Made by a program: the position numbers and the translations under genes. From Amphiura filiformis (Eukaryota; Echinodermata; Ophiuroidea; Amphilepidida; Amphiuridae), in the NCBI RefSeq assembly GCF_039555335.1, contig NC_092640.1:28925446-28989445 (forward strand): a stretch of DNA of 64,000 bases, given 5' to 3'. Below are positions 11,376-22,126 of this stretch, one piece after another. Numbering within the stretch: the first letter of the stretch is position 1; each line of letters opens with the position of its first letter. The notes under the pieces are model-generated. The model was not told the DNA's origin. It saw only the letters and a list, made by a program, of their open reading frames with translations, and made no database searches.

Positions 11376-12044
11376 CTTTATGGTATGTTTGAGCATATCC
11401 ACAAAAAAATAATCTTATCTCGACATTTCAGTTTTATGTTTGAGAGTTATGCATGATTTTGTTCATTACATAGGCTCCACAAGCCACTGTGTGTTGAAAT
11501 TTTGTTCAGTTAACAAAAAATTGGTGATATATTTGCCAAGTGAATGAATGTGCAAGAAATCATTTGCACACAAACATTATGTAGCAGAGGTTTCTGATGG
11601 TATAAAAATCTCAACTTATCTAGAAAAGTGGGAGGATGAGGCTATGGATCATGAAATACTCCTTTAACATTTATCTCTTGATTTTAGCCAAACCAAAACT
11701 GTAAACTTGAAAAGACCCATTGTATCAATCTTCTTGAAATATTTTCCACAATTGTAAATAATTTTTGAGTGCAATATAGTCACCTTACATTAAATACACT
11801 GACATTGTTAATATGTATATAAGAATATTGAGTGTACAACATGTCACATTTTGTCAAATTCTTATGTAAATTGTAAATGGTTTTGAAAATACTTTTATTA
11901 ATGTAATTTGAAAGTGACATGAAAAATCTGTATATTATATTATATTAATTGACTGCTAGGTTTGCTTTTGAATGATTTATTTATTTTGAATTAGAAAGAT
12001 TGGTTTGGTTTGTGTATAAAAATGGACTCTTGTCCCATATGCCC
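11376..12044. other. AT-rich spacer
   Basis: No gene or clear repeat seen. Confidence 0.4.
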
Positions 12045-12180
12045 TTAATCTTCCACACAGGGATTGTAAATTTCAAATGAGGTCACCTGAATGGTGACTC
12101 CATTTGAAATCTACACCCCCTTTGTGGGGATTAAGGTTGTGTCTTCCATAGAGGGTTTATGGATTTCAGCTGGAATAGCA
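12045..12180. mobile_element. Partial copy of TIR family B
   Basis: The right end 'atggatttcagctggaatag' matches the inverted ends of the full copy at 15369-15642. An internal inverted pair around 'tttcaaatgaggtcacc' and 'ggtgactccatttgaaa' lies to its left. Confidence 0.5.
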
Positions 12181-12384
12181 CAATGGCAAACTGTACTACT
12201 GGATGAATGTATACAGTGTTAGAAATAGACACCCCTTTGTCCCACTGAAGCACGCTTCATAGCGATCAATAGGTGTTTTCGGTTTCGCTTTGTAGCGTCG
12301 ATTAGGCACCTATTTTGCCTAGTGAAATATGTGCAGCATGTATATATCTGCATTGTACAGCTAGCAAGGTGCCTATCCAGCCTA

Positions 12385-12412
12385 TTTAGGGTCAGGGTTT
12401 AGGGTTAGGGTT
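12385..12412 (+). repeat. Interstitial telomere-like run
   Basis: About four imperfect units of T(2-3)AGGG in a row (tttagggtcagggtttaggg followed by ttaggg), matching the TTAGGG telomere repeat of deuterostomes. Confidence 0.55.
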
Positions 12413-13300
12413 CAATATTGATCGTAGATTATATATGTATTCATTGGTAATATACTAGTAATAGTATATCATGTGTATGCGCTTTATTCCGTAACAATAT
12501 GTATGATAAATAAACAGCTTTCTGACAGGATGGCTCATAGCATAGTAGTATAGCGTTTCGACTATGGTTGATACTTGATAGAATTTTAAATCTAACATGT
12601 TTAGTTTCTTTTTGTAAGAGGAAATAATAGTAAGTATCTCTAACGCAACGCTAATAAGCATTTCATTAGGTGTGAAGAGGCACGCTTCGTAGCGCTTGTT
12701 AGGTACCTAATCGCCTATGCGTGAAAGTGTGACAAGAGCCTGAACTAGATGGGTTCTCATAGTAAAAGCCGATGAGGGTCCGCGGGGCCTGGTAGTATGG
12801 TTACCGAAGTCAGCAAGATGGAATCAATGCCAACTGCAATATCAATCCTAATTGCTATTTTTTATACCTGTCATTCAGTTATGAATTTGAGATCTTAGCC
12901 AAAGTATTGTAAAAGTGTCGCATATAAATGGACCAGAGTAACATTCAAATGTTGAAACTGATAAATATATATTATGTATCAATTTTGCAATTGAATTTGG
13001 CCTGTACAAATTGGTGAGGGCCCATATAAGGGCCTGGATGACTTCTGAAAATGTTGTTTCAAACACTGTAAGAACATTATAGTAGATGTATTCTTCAGTC
13101 AAAGTGCCATTCTCTATGACCATCATTAAGTTTGTATCTGATCTATTTTATCATAGTAATTAAATAACATATTTGTATACAGGATTGACTCATTAACTCA
13201 GGGGGTTATACTGGTTGTGTACCAACATTGTTAAAAACAATGCAAGGCCAGATTCAAGACTGGGACAATTATGTTTACAGAATCATAGAGTGACTCCAGT
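12413..13300. other. Spacer with a repeated 'gcacgcttcrtagcg' motif
   Basis: 'gcacgcttcatagcg' (near 12250) and 'gcacgcttcgtagcg' (near 12677) each sit close to a 'taggt' tract, suggesting two fragments of one repeat. No gene was seen. Confidence 0.35.
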
Positions 13301-13610
13301 GGTCTCATATAAGGTCTAAAATTCAGCCAGCAAGTCTCATGCAATTATATATTTTTCTCAAAAGTACACTGAAATTGGGGGATATGATCAGGAGAAATAA
13401 AGAGAAATTTTATGCTTGGTCTTCAAAATGGTATCCTTACAAATGTTCAAAGTCTCACATAGGGTAACTATGCAACATTTATTACAGGTCTCATATGGGT
13501 ATCTTTAAAGAGGTGCATGGTCTCACATATGGTAGTATTTTTGCAATTTCTGGTCTCATATGTGGTCACCCTCAGAACTCCTGGAACATGCTTAAATACC
13601 CGGTCTCTTG
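13301..13610 (+). repeat. Degenerate minisatellite around ggtctcatat
   Basis: Motif starts at about 13301, 13333, 13451, 13487, 13519, 13552 and 13602, reading rgtctcayat with an optional rggt. Several spacings are 32-36 bases; the intervening bases are poorly conserved. Confidence 0.55.
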
Positions 13611-14587
13611 TTGAAGTTACCCCTGGGCCCAGTAATATGAGGTGGGAAATGCTACAGATATATTGAGCAATTCTTGGCCAAGCTCGAACATACCTGTTGT
13701 ATCCATGTAGCATACTAAGCGTGTACGCAATGCAAGGCATGTGCATGGTGGCGGAGCCACAAGCGTTCCTAGTGTTTTAACTTGGCCAAGAATTACTTTA
13801 AATTTAAGTTTTAACATTTTTAATTAATTAATTTTAAATTTTTTTAATTAAATGCCAATTTGGTGTGAGTATCCCTTGGACTATATTGATTGTATATTTC
13901 ATTTCTTGAGATTTTTCATTATTTTCTGACATTTTCCAATATTTCCTGGTAATTAAAGCCATACTATGTGATTTCCTTACAGCGACACCCTCATTTTTTC
14001 TTGAATTTCTACTTTTTGCATGATTGTAATGCCCAATGGTGTAGTAAAATACCATGTGAAAGACTAAGCCTGAAGTCTTTATTAAATCTGGATATTTCCG
14101 GTTTTATTCCAAGTTCACCTATCGAATGATGGCTAACACGTCTCGTGCATGTGAGCTCATGTGTACATGTATCATTGAATGATATTCAAATTGAATCAGT
14201 GACGCATAAACTGTGTGCATATCGCTATTCATCGCACGTCTTATTTATATGTCCCAGCTGCATGAAGCCCCGCTCAATAATACATTGGCAAGCTAATACA
14301 CACATTGTAGGCGCAGGAATGAAATAGCAATTTTCTTTGTGTTACCTCATTTGTTTGGCTCAAAATTATACGACAATGTGATCAGTGAAAACTAACATTT
14401 AAATCGAATCAATTTTTTTTGCAAATCACATAACTATTATTGCTTTAATTACCAGTATTTCCCACCTAAGCAAGCCATACTAGTATTTTTGCTGATTGAT
14501 CGCTACCAATGTTTTATTTTCCCACCCCACTAGGCTTATAAAAGTGCTGATTTTGTTGTTCTTTTTGCATTTTGCCATCCTCAAACC
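13611..14587. other. Spacer
   Basis: No gene recognised. A CpG-bearing patch near 14100-14300 has open frames below 65 codons with no domain. Confidence 0.4.
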
Positions 14588-14640
14588 AGGGAAGTGAAAG
14601 CAGACCACTTCGGGAAGTGGGAGTACACTCTCACTTCCCT
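14588..14640. repeat. Hairpin within a hairpin
   Basis: Outer arms AGGGAAGTGA (14588-14597) and TCACTTCCCT (14631-14640) pair perfectly. Between them CCACTTCGGGAAGTGG (14605-14620) folds on itself with a 7-bp stem. Confidence 0.7.
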
Positions 14641-15368
14641 ACCGTATGCTACCGCTTAGGCCTATATCATTTCTGCAGATCATGTAAACAATCCTTTATA
14701 ACTTTTTTGACTTTTGAGCATCCAGAATAAGGCATTATTTTCATTCTTTGTTTTGTCAATCTAACAATTACTAAACTGGAATATTTTTGCTTAGTTTGAA
14801 GAAATACATTTTGCCTTTTTGGCTGGAAAATGTTTGCATTTATAGGCTATCATTAGTGTTTCTCTGAGTGGGTTGACCCCTTTTAGTATATGTTTTAGGA
14901 GGATAGATTGGTGTGGTTGTGGCTAACTATTCTCTCACTGCGGTGGCCCAGTTTCAGTTTCCTGCAATGTCATAAGTGAGCATGGTCCCAACAAACACAA
15001 AACCTTTGAATGTCAAGATCATAATAAAAACATTTTGTATTTGCTGGGGGTTGCTGATCCCTGACCATCCTCACATGTTTTGTTATCTAATACAGCTACA
15101 GGATTAGATACTTTGCCACATTACTTTAATTATAGTTCAGAACAATGCTGGCTTAGGTGCTGTATCCAAATTGGTTTCTCCGAATTGACTGGCAATGCTT
15201 GGTCGATTACATTTACTGTAATCTATGCGCATAATGTATTATTATCCAATGCGATTTGACCATTAAAACTTAATTAATTAGTTGATAGTTCATTAATAAC
15301 AAGTATGGATGTGGCATCAGTAGGTGATCCCAAGAATAAACCAATTTGAATGTTGAACCTTATTCAAG

Positions 15369-15642
15369 CTATTCCAGTTGAAATCCACACTACCCTTATG
15401 GAAGATTTTGGAAATTTCTTCCACAGCGGTAGTATGTTTTTCAAAATGTAATTGGTCAGAGTCAATCAATTTGAAACATATTCTCCTCCTGTATTATGGC
15501 TTTACCTAGTTATTCCACAACTGGAGTGAGTATTTCAAATGGAAGTTACATAATTGTTTATTCTACTCCAAATTGATACTCCCTCTGTGGCAGACTTTAG
15601 CTAAATCTTCCACAGGGGTAGTGTGGATTTTAAATGGAATAG
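15369..15642. mobile_element. TIR family B, full copy
   Basis: The left end CTATTCCAGTTGAAATCCAC is mirrored at the right end by GTGGATTTTAAATGGAATAG. The similarity runs about 38 bp inwards with a few mismatches. The interior has two further degenerate copies of the 'cttccacagsggtagt' block. Non-coding. Confidence 0.75.
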
Positions 15643-15932
15643 CCCAACTCAGCAACTTCTCAGCTCTACAAGTCACCCAATTTCCCATTGTTCTTGGTCC
15701 TGTACAGTTTTAGAATATCATTTTAACAATATAGAAATGTGCAGTTTAGAAATGAAAATTAGAAACAGTGACATATTTGATATTTATAATTTATTCAATA
15801 TCTATTGCACAAAATATTTCCAAGAATCACAAAGAGAAAAAAAAAATTGAATTACATAACCATGTGTCAGAACCTTGGGGTATCTTGTGTGTGAAGGTCA
15901 AAACACGTAAGAGGCAGGCAGTATCTTGGCTA

Positions 15933-16174
15933 TAGACCACTTGACATATGACGTCATTGCCCAGCAGTATGCATGCGAATTATGGCCATTTCCATTGCTC
16001 TTTGCCCAGAAGTTTGTGTACACATCGTAGTTTGCTCAGGGCACATGCATTTTAAATCGCCCACCACATTTCATATAGTACAAGAAAGCCATTGAATAGT
16101 GTAGCAGGTCGTTCAAGCATAATAATAGACCAGTCCCTCGCCTTTGTTGATAAACAATGATGTCAAGTGGTCTA
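15933..16174. mobile_element. TIR family A, copy 2
   Basis: Ends TAGACCACTTGACAT and ATGTCAAGTGGTCTA are perfect inverses. The interior is collinear with the other family members, including 'aaatcgcccaccacatttca'. Confidence 0.88.
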
Positions 16175-16631
16175 TAGTTGTTGTCTGAAATTGGCCGATT
16201 GAAATATTTCAATCTTGTTGGCAATAGTAATCAATCTAAATAGATTGACCAATAGAATGATTTTTTGTTGATTCTTAGTCTTTTAGTAAACTTGATTTCA
16301 TCATCCAATCAAGTGTTAGTCATAATGTACTGCCAAATGGCATATGTTGCATATGGTTGGAATGAGATTTCAAACTTTTTTACTTCACCAAAATCAGGCA
16401 GTGCAAAGGGTCTTTACAAAACAGTGTAAATTGATCAAATACCAAAAACTCATTGAAACCAGTGAAGGTTGCAGAAACTTGGTTCATTGTTTTAAAATCC
16501 AAGTTTATACAGGTAACCTTGTTTTTAATGATGGGCAAATCTTGTAGTTAAGACACTGGCCAGATAGCAATGTTTACATCTCTTTTGAAAGAGAAATTTT
16601 AGAGTTGTTTAGCAGACCTGATTTTGAAGTA

Positions 16632-16831
16632 TAGATGAGGTGACATAATACCAAACAGTGAGTAGTTTTCACTATTCTTTGCCCAAGATTATGCATGGGC
16701 ATCTTGTTTTGCCAATAGCATGTGCTTTTAATACTCCCGCCAAATCAGATACTGGGCAATAATGCTATTAAACAGTAAACTGGTCGTGTACTGATCCTCC
16801 AATCATATCAATGGATATGTTGCCTCATCTA
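16632..16831. mobile_element. TIR family A, copy 3 (variant ends, shorter)
   Basis: Ends TAGATGAGGTGACAT and ATGTTGCCTCATCTA are near-perfect inverses. The body keeps 'tttgcccaagattatgcatg' and 'actcccgccaaatcaga' like copy 1. The right two thirds are repeated at 20805. Confidence 0.75.
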
Positions 16832-17545
16832 TTACAAGTTTACCTTGATAGCACACTGAGTATACTGCTATCTTCTTGCTTGCTCAGTTTATAATGCAAA
16901 TCATTTTGTTCAGTTTTGATTTTCAAAGTTGGGTTGTTATAGCTATTTCTTCTACATAAATGTATGTATAATTGATTTATTATCAATAAAAAGGATGTAA
17001 ATAGTAAGATTCTATCTTGTGCCTGTGTGTTATTAAATTTGGTGTGTGATCAGCCTTTCTTAATATATTATTTAAAAGTCGGAACACTTTTTTGTACAAA
17101 TTTGAGATTAAGATTGATAATTCTGGACATAAAATGTCAATCTATCCATGAATGTCTTTATCAAACATTAGGCCTATAGACCACTTGGCATGTGACGCCA
17201 TTACCCGGCAGTATGCGTGCGCATTATGGCAATTTCCATTGTTCGTTGCCCTGCAGTGTGCGTGACGCATCGTAGTCTGCTAAGGGCACATGTATTTTAA
17301 ATCGCCCGCCACATTTCAGATAGTACAGGAAAGCCATTGAACAGTGTAGCGGCTCATTCGAGCATATCGATAGACGAGTCCCTCGCCTTTGTTGATAAAC
17401 AGTGATGTCAAGTGGTCTATACATTTTCTCATTGATTTCTCATAATTTAAGTGAAACCTCTATAGAATCTCTAGCAAATTATATATCTTCAAAAGAATAC
17501 TTGTGGTGAAACAATTGAAATATACTGTGAAAGTTAATTAATGGT
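16700..17545 (+). repeat. Long direct repeat, left copy (flanks LINE)
   Basis: From 'catcttgttttgccaatag' to 'gttaattaatggt' this segment is nearly identical to 20805-21611. It begins inside TIR family A copy 3 and contains all of copy 4. The right copy lacks about 28 bp near 16945 and about 22 bp near 17310. The repeated segment therefore has no element boundaries of its own, which points to duplication of local DNA. Confidence 0.88.
17177..17419. mobile_element. TIR family A, copy 4
   Basis: Left TAGACCACTTGGCAT and right ATGTCAAGTGGTCTA. Collinear with copy 2. It lies within the left long direct repeat. Confidence 0.88.
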
Positions 17546-18520
17546 TGTACAACAAACAGAACCCAGTTAACAAAGATCTCGCAAATAGTATCCCCCAAAT
17601 GCCAACCTCTGCTGAGGAACCGGACATCCTACGCGATGAGATCGTCAGCTCAATAAAGAAACTTTCCGATGGAAAAGCCCCGGGCTACGAAAGCATTACT
17701 GGTGAAGAACTAAAAGCAGCAGGAGACATAGGAGTTGATATTATACACAAATTGTGCAAGAAAATTTGGGATGAAGAGGAGTTTCCCAGCGACTGGGGAA
17801 AGGCAATCATCACCCCCATTTATAAGAAAAAGGACAAGCTAGACTGTGGTAATTACAGAGGAATCAGCCTACTTAGTCGCTCATGCAAAGTTCTCACCCT
17901 AATTCTCCAAAGACGCATCATGAAAAGGGCTGAAGAAATCCTTTCAGAAGCACAAGCTGGGTTTAGACCAGGACGGTCAACAATTGATCAACTGTTCACC
18001 CTGAGACAGATGATGGAAAAACACCTCGTAAAGGACAAAGGACTCTTCTGCTGCTACATTGACTTCAAAAAGGCCTTTGATTCTGTGTGGCAGGAGGGCC
18101 TGTGGAAGGCACTTGGATTCTTCGGATTCCCCAACAAAATCATTAAGCTCCTTGAAGCACTCTACCGGCAATCTGAAAGCGCTGTAAGAGTGAACGGAGA
18201 GTTAACAGAATGGTTTACTACTATAGTTGGAGTGCGACAAGGGTGCGTGATCTCACCTCAGCTATTTAATATCCTTCTTGAGCTGGTCATGTTATATGCT
18301 CTACAGGACACAAACATAGGAGTAAACATTCAGGGACAGCTTATCAATAATCTACGCTTCGCGGATGACATTGCACTTGTTGCTGGGAGTGAAAACGACC
18401 TGCAAACACTGGTTGACCTTGTGCATAAAAGCAGCACATCACTGGGACTGAAAATCAACATAGGAAAAACTGAAGTACAGGCAATCACCAAAAAGTACAC
18501 AAAGATAGATATAACAAGAA
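17546..18520 (+). mobile_element. LINE reverse transcriptase, 5'-truncated
   Basis: One open frame carries non-LTR reverse transcriptase blocks in order. These are IITPIYKKKDKLDCGNYRGI, AGFRPGRSTIDQ, YIDFKKAFDSVW, VRQGCVISPQLFN and the catalytic FADD in LRFADDIALVAG. Homology fades after KTEVQAITKKYTKIDI (about 18510); the open frame runs on to 18621 without further match. The endonuclease and 5' part are absent, as usual for truncated LINE copies. The style resembles RTE-like elements, but the clade is not settled. The downstream part is at 20079-20804. Confidence 0.88.
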
Positions 18521-18907
18521 ATGTCTTTAAAAAGACAACGCCATGGATGAAGATCATGTTTCATAATTTTGCATTGCAAGTACTTGGAAAGCTAGTAAAT
18601 TTGAATGTTTGGCACAACTAACTGGTGCGAAATATTGGCATTTATTGGTAAATACCACCAATGACATACTAGGAAATACTCAACATTTTCATGTCGAAAG
18701 CTGAATTGGAAAATGTGTGCTAAATTGGTCTACATTTAATTCATACTTGTAACAAACGGCTCAATTGAAATCACATCCTCTGAGTTTCACAACAATCCAA
18801 CAATCTATATTCAGATAACCTTAAGAATGTTTGCTGCTTAATTGAGGGATTTCATATCAACCACATTTCATGACAATCCAATTATCTATTATCAGTAACT
18901 GTTAACC

Positions 18908-19171
18908 TTGATATTGAAGCATGGTAATTAATTTTAGATATATTTATTCGCAATGTATAGTTTACTGACCTGGTAGTTACAATCACATCATAAGGCCACT
19001 AACAGTCAATTTTGAGTTTCCCGTCACATGGATTCCCGGTTGATATTGAAGCATGGTAATTAATTTTAGATATATTTATTCGCAATGTATAGTTTACTGA
19101 CCTGGTAGTTACAATCACATCATAAGGCCACTAACAGTCAATTTTGAGTTTCCGTCACATGGATTCCCGGT
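18908..19171 (+). repeat. Tandem duplication, period 132 bp
   Basis: The block starting 'ttgatattgaagcatggtaa' at 18908 is repeated almost exactly from 19040. The second copy has one base fewer in 'gtttccgtc'. Confidence 0.9.
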
Positions 19172-19609
19172 TGCTCTACACGTACCAAAAAATGCATATA
19201 ACCAAAGCCACTATCTACCCCAATTACTGGTATCCCCGTCGACGACTAGTGTCACTCCCAACATCAATTAGTGTTGGTAGTAGTGCACTATTTATACCCA
19301 GCTCTGGTCAGATCAGGGAATGGTCAGATAATGCTCATTATTATTGTTTAATTAGTGGTCACACTTTACTTGTCAATGCTTGTTCACAGCTTATCAGTAG
19401 TCAGATCAGCAGGGGTGCAATTGTATCCTTTTTCATAGAGCAAAATTGTTCAAAATGTTCTAAAAACCTTATTTGTGAACGGATTTTAATCGTTAACAAA
19501 GCAAAATGTATGTTTAATATATTAATTATTTCATTAATAGCAATTTCCTAAGTTTCCATCCATAAATAACCACAGAGCATTATCTGTTTACAAAATAAGT
19601 GTTTATTTT

Positions 19610-19711
19610 CAATTAGCCATCTTATCAGTAAAACTGACAGGAGGCCAAATTATAGTCAAATCAATTAGCCATCTTATCAGTAAAACTGATAGGAGGCCAA
19701 ATTATAGTCAA
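19610..19711 (+). repeat. Tandem duplication, period 52 bp
   Basis: 'caattagccatcttatcagt' starts at 19610 and again at 19662. The two units differ by about one base (gacagg versus gatagg). Confidence 0.9.
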
Positions 19712-20078
19712 AAAACAGATTCTTTGTCTGGTAGTCCCGGTAACCCAGTCTATATGTGGCTCAGTTGTAAACATACACAACACAAGCCGACTGTGAAGGA
19801 GCCTATATGCACGTAAACAACTTTCTAGTACATGTATAATAAAATCCGTTTTTGAGTATAATAAAGAAAGTCATGCATTGGCAACATGAAGGAAATACCT
19901 ATTGCTAACTTGGTAAAATGCATACTCGTAGCCCAATCTTGTACATCATAGCACCCAGTTTGGGTTTGTAGTTTCGAAATGTTGCAATTAAACATTAGTT
20001 CTTTCAAATATGAAACACTAAAACACAAATCTAGAACAAACAATCATTATATTTAGAAAGATATAGCAAACTTTCCAT

Positions 20079-20804
20079 GATAGAAATTGGACCCAAGACA
20101 AAGTACACCCAAATTAGGTGACAATTCGGAATTAAGCCATGGCTGGAAAAATCAATGAAACACCACTAGACCAGGTTGAGGAGTTCACATACTTAGGAGG
20201 GAAGCTCTGTCAAACGGGATCCTGCACAGAAGACGTGAAATTACGCATTGGGAAAGCCATAGGGACTGTTCAGAAACTCCACAAGATATGGAGCGCCAAA
20301 GACATACAGAGAAGCACTAAGATCGAGCTCTACAAAGTACTTACCCTCTCAATACTGCTGTATGGAGCGGAAACATGGACTCTAAAGAAAGAAGATGAAA
20401 ACAGACTTTCAACATTCGAAATGATGTGCCTTCGTAAAATAATGGGAGTGTCACGTCTCGACAGGATCAGAAATACCACCATTCGCAAAACCCTTGACAT
20501 GGAGTTTACCATCCTGGACAGAATATCAACAAAAAGACTCCGATACTTCGGCCATATCCAGAGAATGCCACGATCACGTTTTCCCAAATTAGCATTTGAG
20601 GCACATGTCCATGGCAAACGCCCAAGAGAGAGACCACCAAAAAGATGGAGTGACTGCCTGAAAGCCGATTGTAGCAAAGTAAACATCAACTCTTTGGTCA
20701 AAGCTAGCAGACTAGCTCAAGACAGAAGGAAGTGGCAGGACATCATGAAGCAGATGGCACCACTCAACCCCAAGTTGGAGTGAACGCCATAGGTCAAGGT
20801 AGGT
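20079..20804 (+). mobile_element. LINE 3' part: C-terminal ORF region and tail
   Basis: The open frame 20139-20783 reads VEEFTYLGGKLCQ, LYGAETWTLKKEDENRL, MCLRKIMGVSRLDRIRNTTI, RLRYFGHIQRMPRSRFPK, GKRPRERPPKRWSDC. This is the C-terminal region that follows the reverse transcriptase in RTE-like and related LINEs. After the stop come 'aggtcaaggtaggtca', typical short tail repeats of such elements. A piece upstream at 20079-20120 (KTKYTQI) overlaps in meaning with the KKYTKIDI end of the first part, so the two parts may come from two copies rather than one split copy. Confidence 0.82.
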
Positions 20805-21611
20805 CATCTTGTTTTGCCAATAGCATGTGCTTTTAATACTCCCGCCAAATCAGATACTGGGCAATAATGCTATTAAACAGTAAACTGGTCGTGTACTGAT
20901 CCTCCAATCATATCAATGGATATGTTGCCTCATCTATTACAAGTTTACCTTGATAGCACACTGAGTATACTGCTATCTTCTTGCTTGCTCAGTTTATAAT
21001 GCAAATCATTTTGTTCAGTTTTGATTTTCAAAGTTGGGTTGTTATAGCTATAGTTATTTATTATCAATAAAAAGGATGTAAATAGTAAGATTCTATCTTG
21101 TGCCTGTGTGTTATTAAATTTGGTGTGTGATCAGCCTTTCTTAATATATTATTTAAAAGTCGGAACACTTTTTTGTACAAATTTGAGATTAAGATTGACA
21201 ATTCTGGACATAAAATGTCAATCTATCCATGAATGTCTTTATCAAACATTAGGCCTATAGACCACTTGGCATGTGACGCCATTACCCGGCAGTATGCGTG
21301 CGCATTATGGCAATTTCCATTGTTCGTTGCCCTGCAGTGTGCGTACGCATCGTAGTCTGCTAAGGGCACATGTATTTTAATTCGTATAGTACAGGAAAGC
21401 CATTGAACAGTGTAGCGGCTCATTCGAGCATATCGATAGACGAGTCCCTCGCCTTTGTTGATAAACAGTGATGTCAAGTGGTCTATACATTTTCTCATTG
21501 ATTTCTCATAATTTAAGTGAAACCTCTATAGAATCTCTAGCAAATTATATATCTTCAAAAGAATACTTGTGGTGAAACAATTGAAATATACTGTGAAAGT
21601 TAATTAATGGT
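20805..21611 (+). repeat. Long direct repeat, right copy (flanks LINE)
   Basis: Near-identical to 16700-17545 apart from two short gaps. It starts exactly where the LINE tail ends. Confidence 0.88.
21258..21485. mobile_element. TIR family A, copy 5
   Basis: Duplicate of copy 4 inside the right long repeat. It has the same ends and lacks about 22 internal bases around 21380. Confidence 0.88.
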
Positions 21612-21720
21612 GTGTCCTGTTCTCACCAAACCAGAACCAGGATAGACGTCACAGATGAAAATTGATATCAAGAAACTATTTAAAATGGTTGTGACCAAAA
21701 TTAGAATTGAAATTATTTCA

Positions 21721-22063
21721 CTGGCTGTCATTTATGTATGTGAAGACTTGAGCTAAAAATCTTTCTCATATTTAATTTCTCACATTGTTTAACTTTACTT
21801 CTCCATCTCGAATATGATTTCGGAATGATTTCCAAACCTATTTCTTAAAGCTTCTTGGATGAGAAGATGATAGAGGGCGGGTATAGAACTGAATGCCTAT
21901 AGATAATAACATCACTGCTCTTCTCCATCCGACTCATTAGCTCAGTTGGTAGATCATCTGGTGATCCGAAGGTCCCAAGTTCAAATCCTGGAAGGTCAGT
22001 GAAATTTTTTCATTGGCTATCATTTATGTATGTGGAGACTTGTGTTAAAAACCTTTCTCATAC
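21721..22063 (+). mobile_element. tRNA-derived SINE with repeated flanking block
   Basis: The tRNA-like head at about 21930-22000 shows box A (tagctcagttggtagatc) and box B (agttcaaatcc). The D and T stems are imperfect, so it is not a working tRNA. The block 'tcatttatgtatgtgragac' occurs before (21728) and after (22018) the head, suggesting a dimeric or duplicated SINE body. Confidence 0.6.
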
Positions 22064-22126
22064 AGAATTATCTAGTTTTGAAACACAAAATCAACTTAAA
22101 AGCTTGTATGTGGTACTTAATACAAT

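Larger units (their letters stand above)
18521..20078. other. Non-LINE segment between two LINE pieces
   Basis: About 1.55 kb without reverse transcriptase similarity. It holds two tandem duplications (listed separately). No transposase or clear inverted ends were recognised, so whether it is one inserted element is open. Confidence 0.5.

Noticed and set aside
21929-22000. Possible tRNA gene on the plus strand
   Set aside because: The D stem (gctc/gatc) and T stem do not pair and the flanks are duplicated, as in a SINE.
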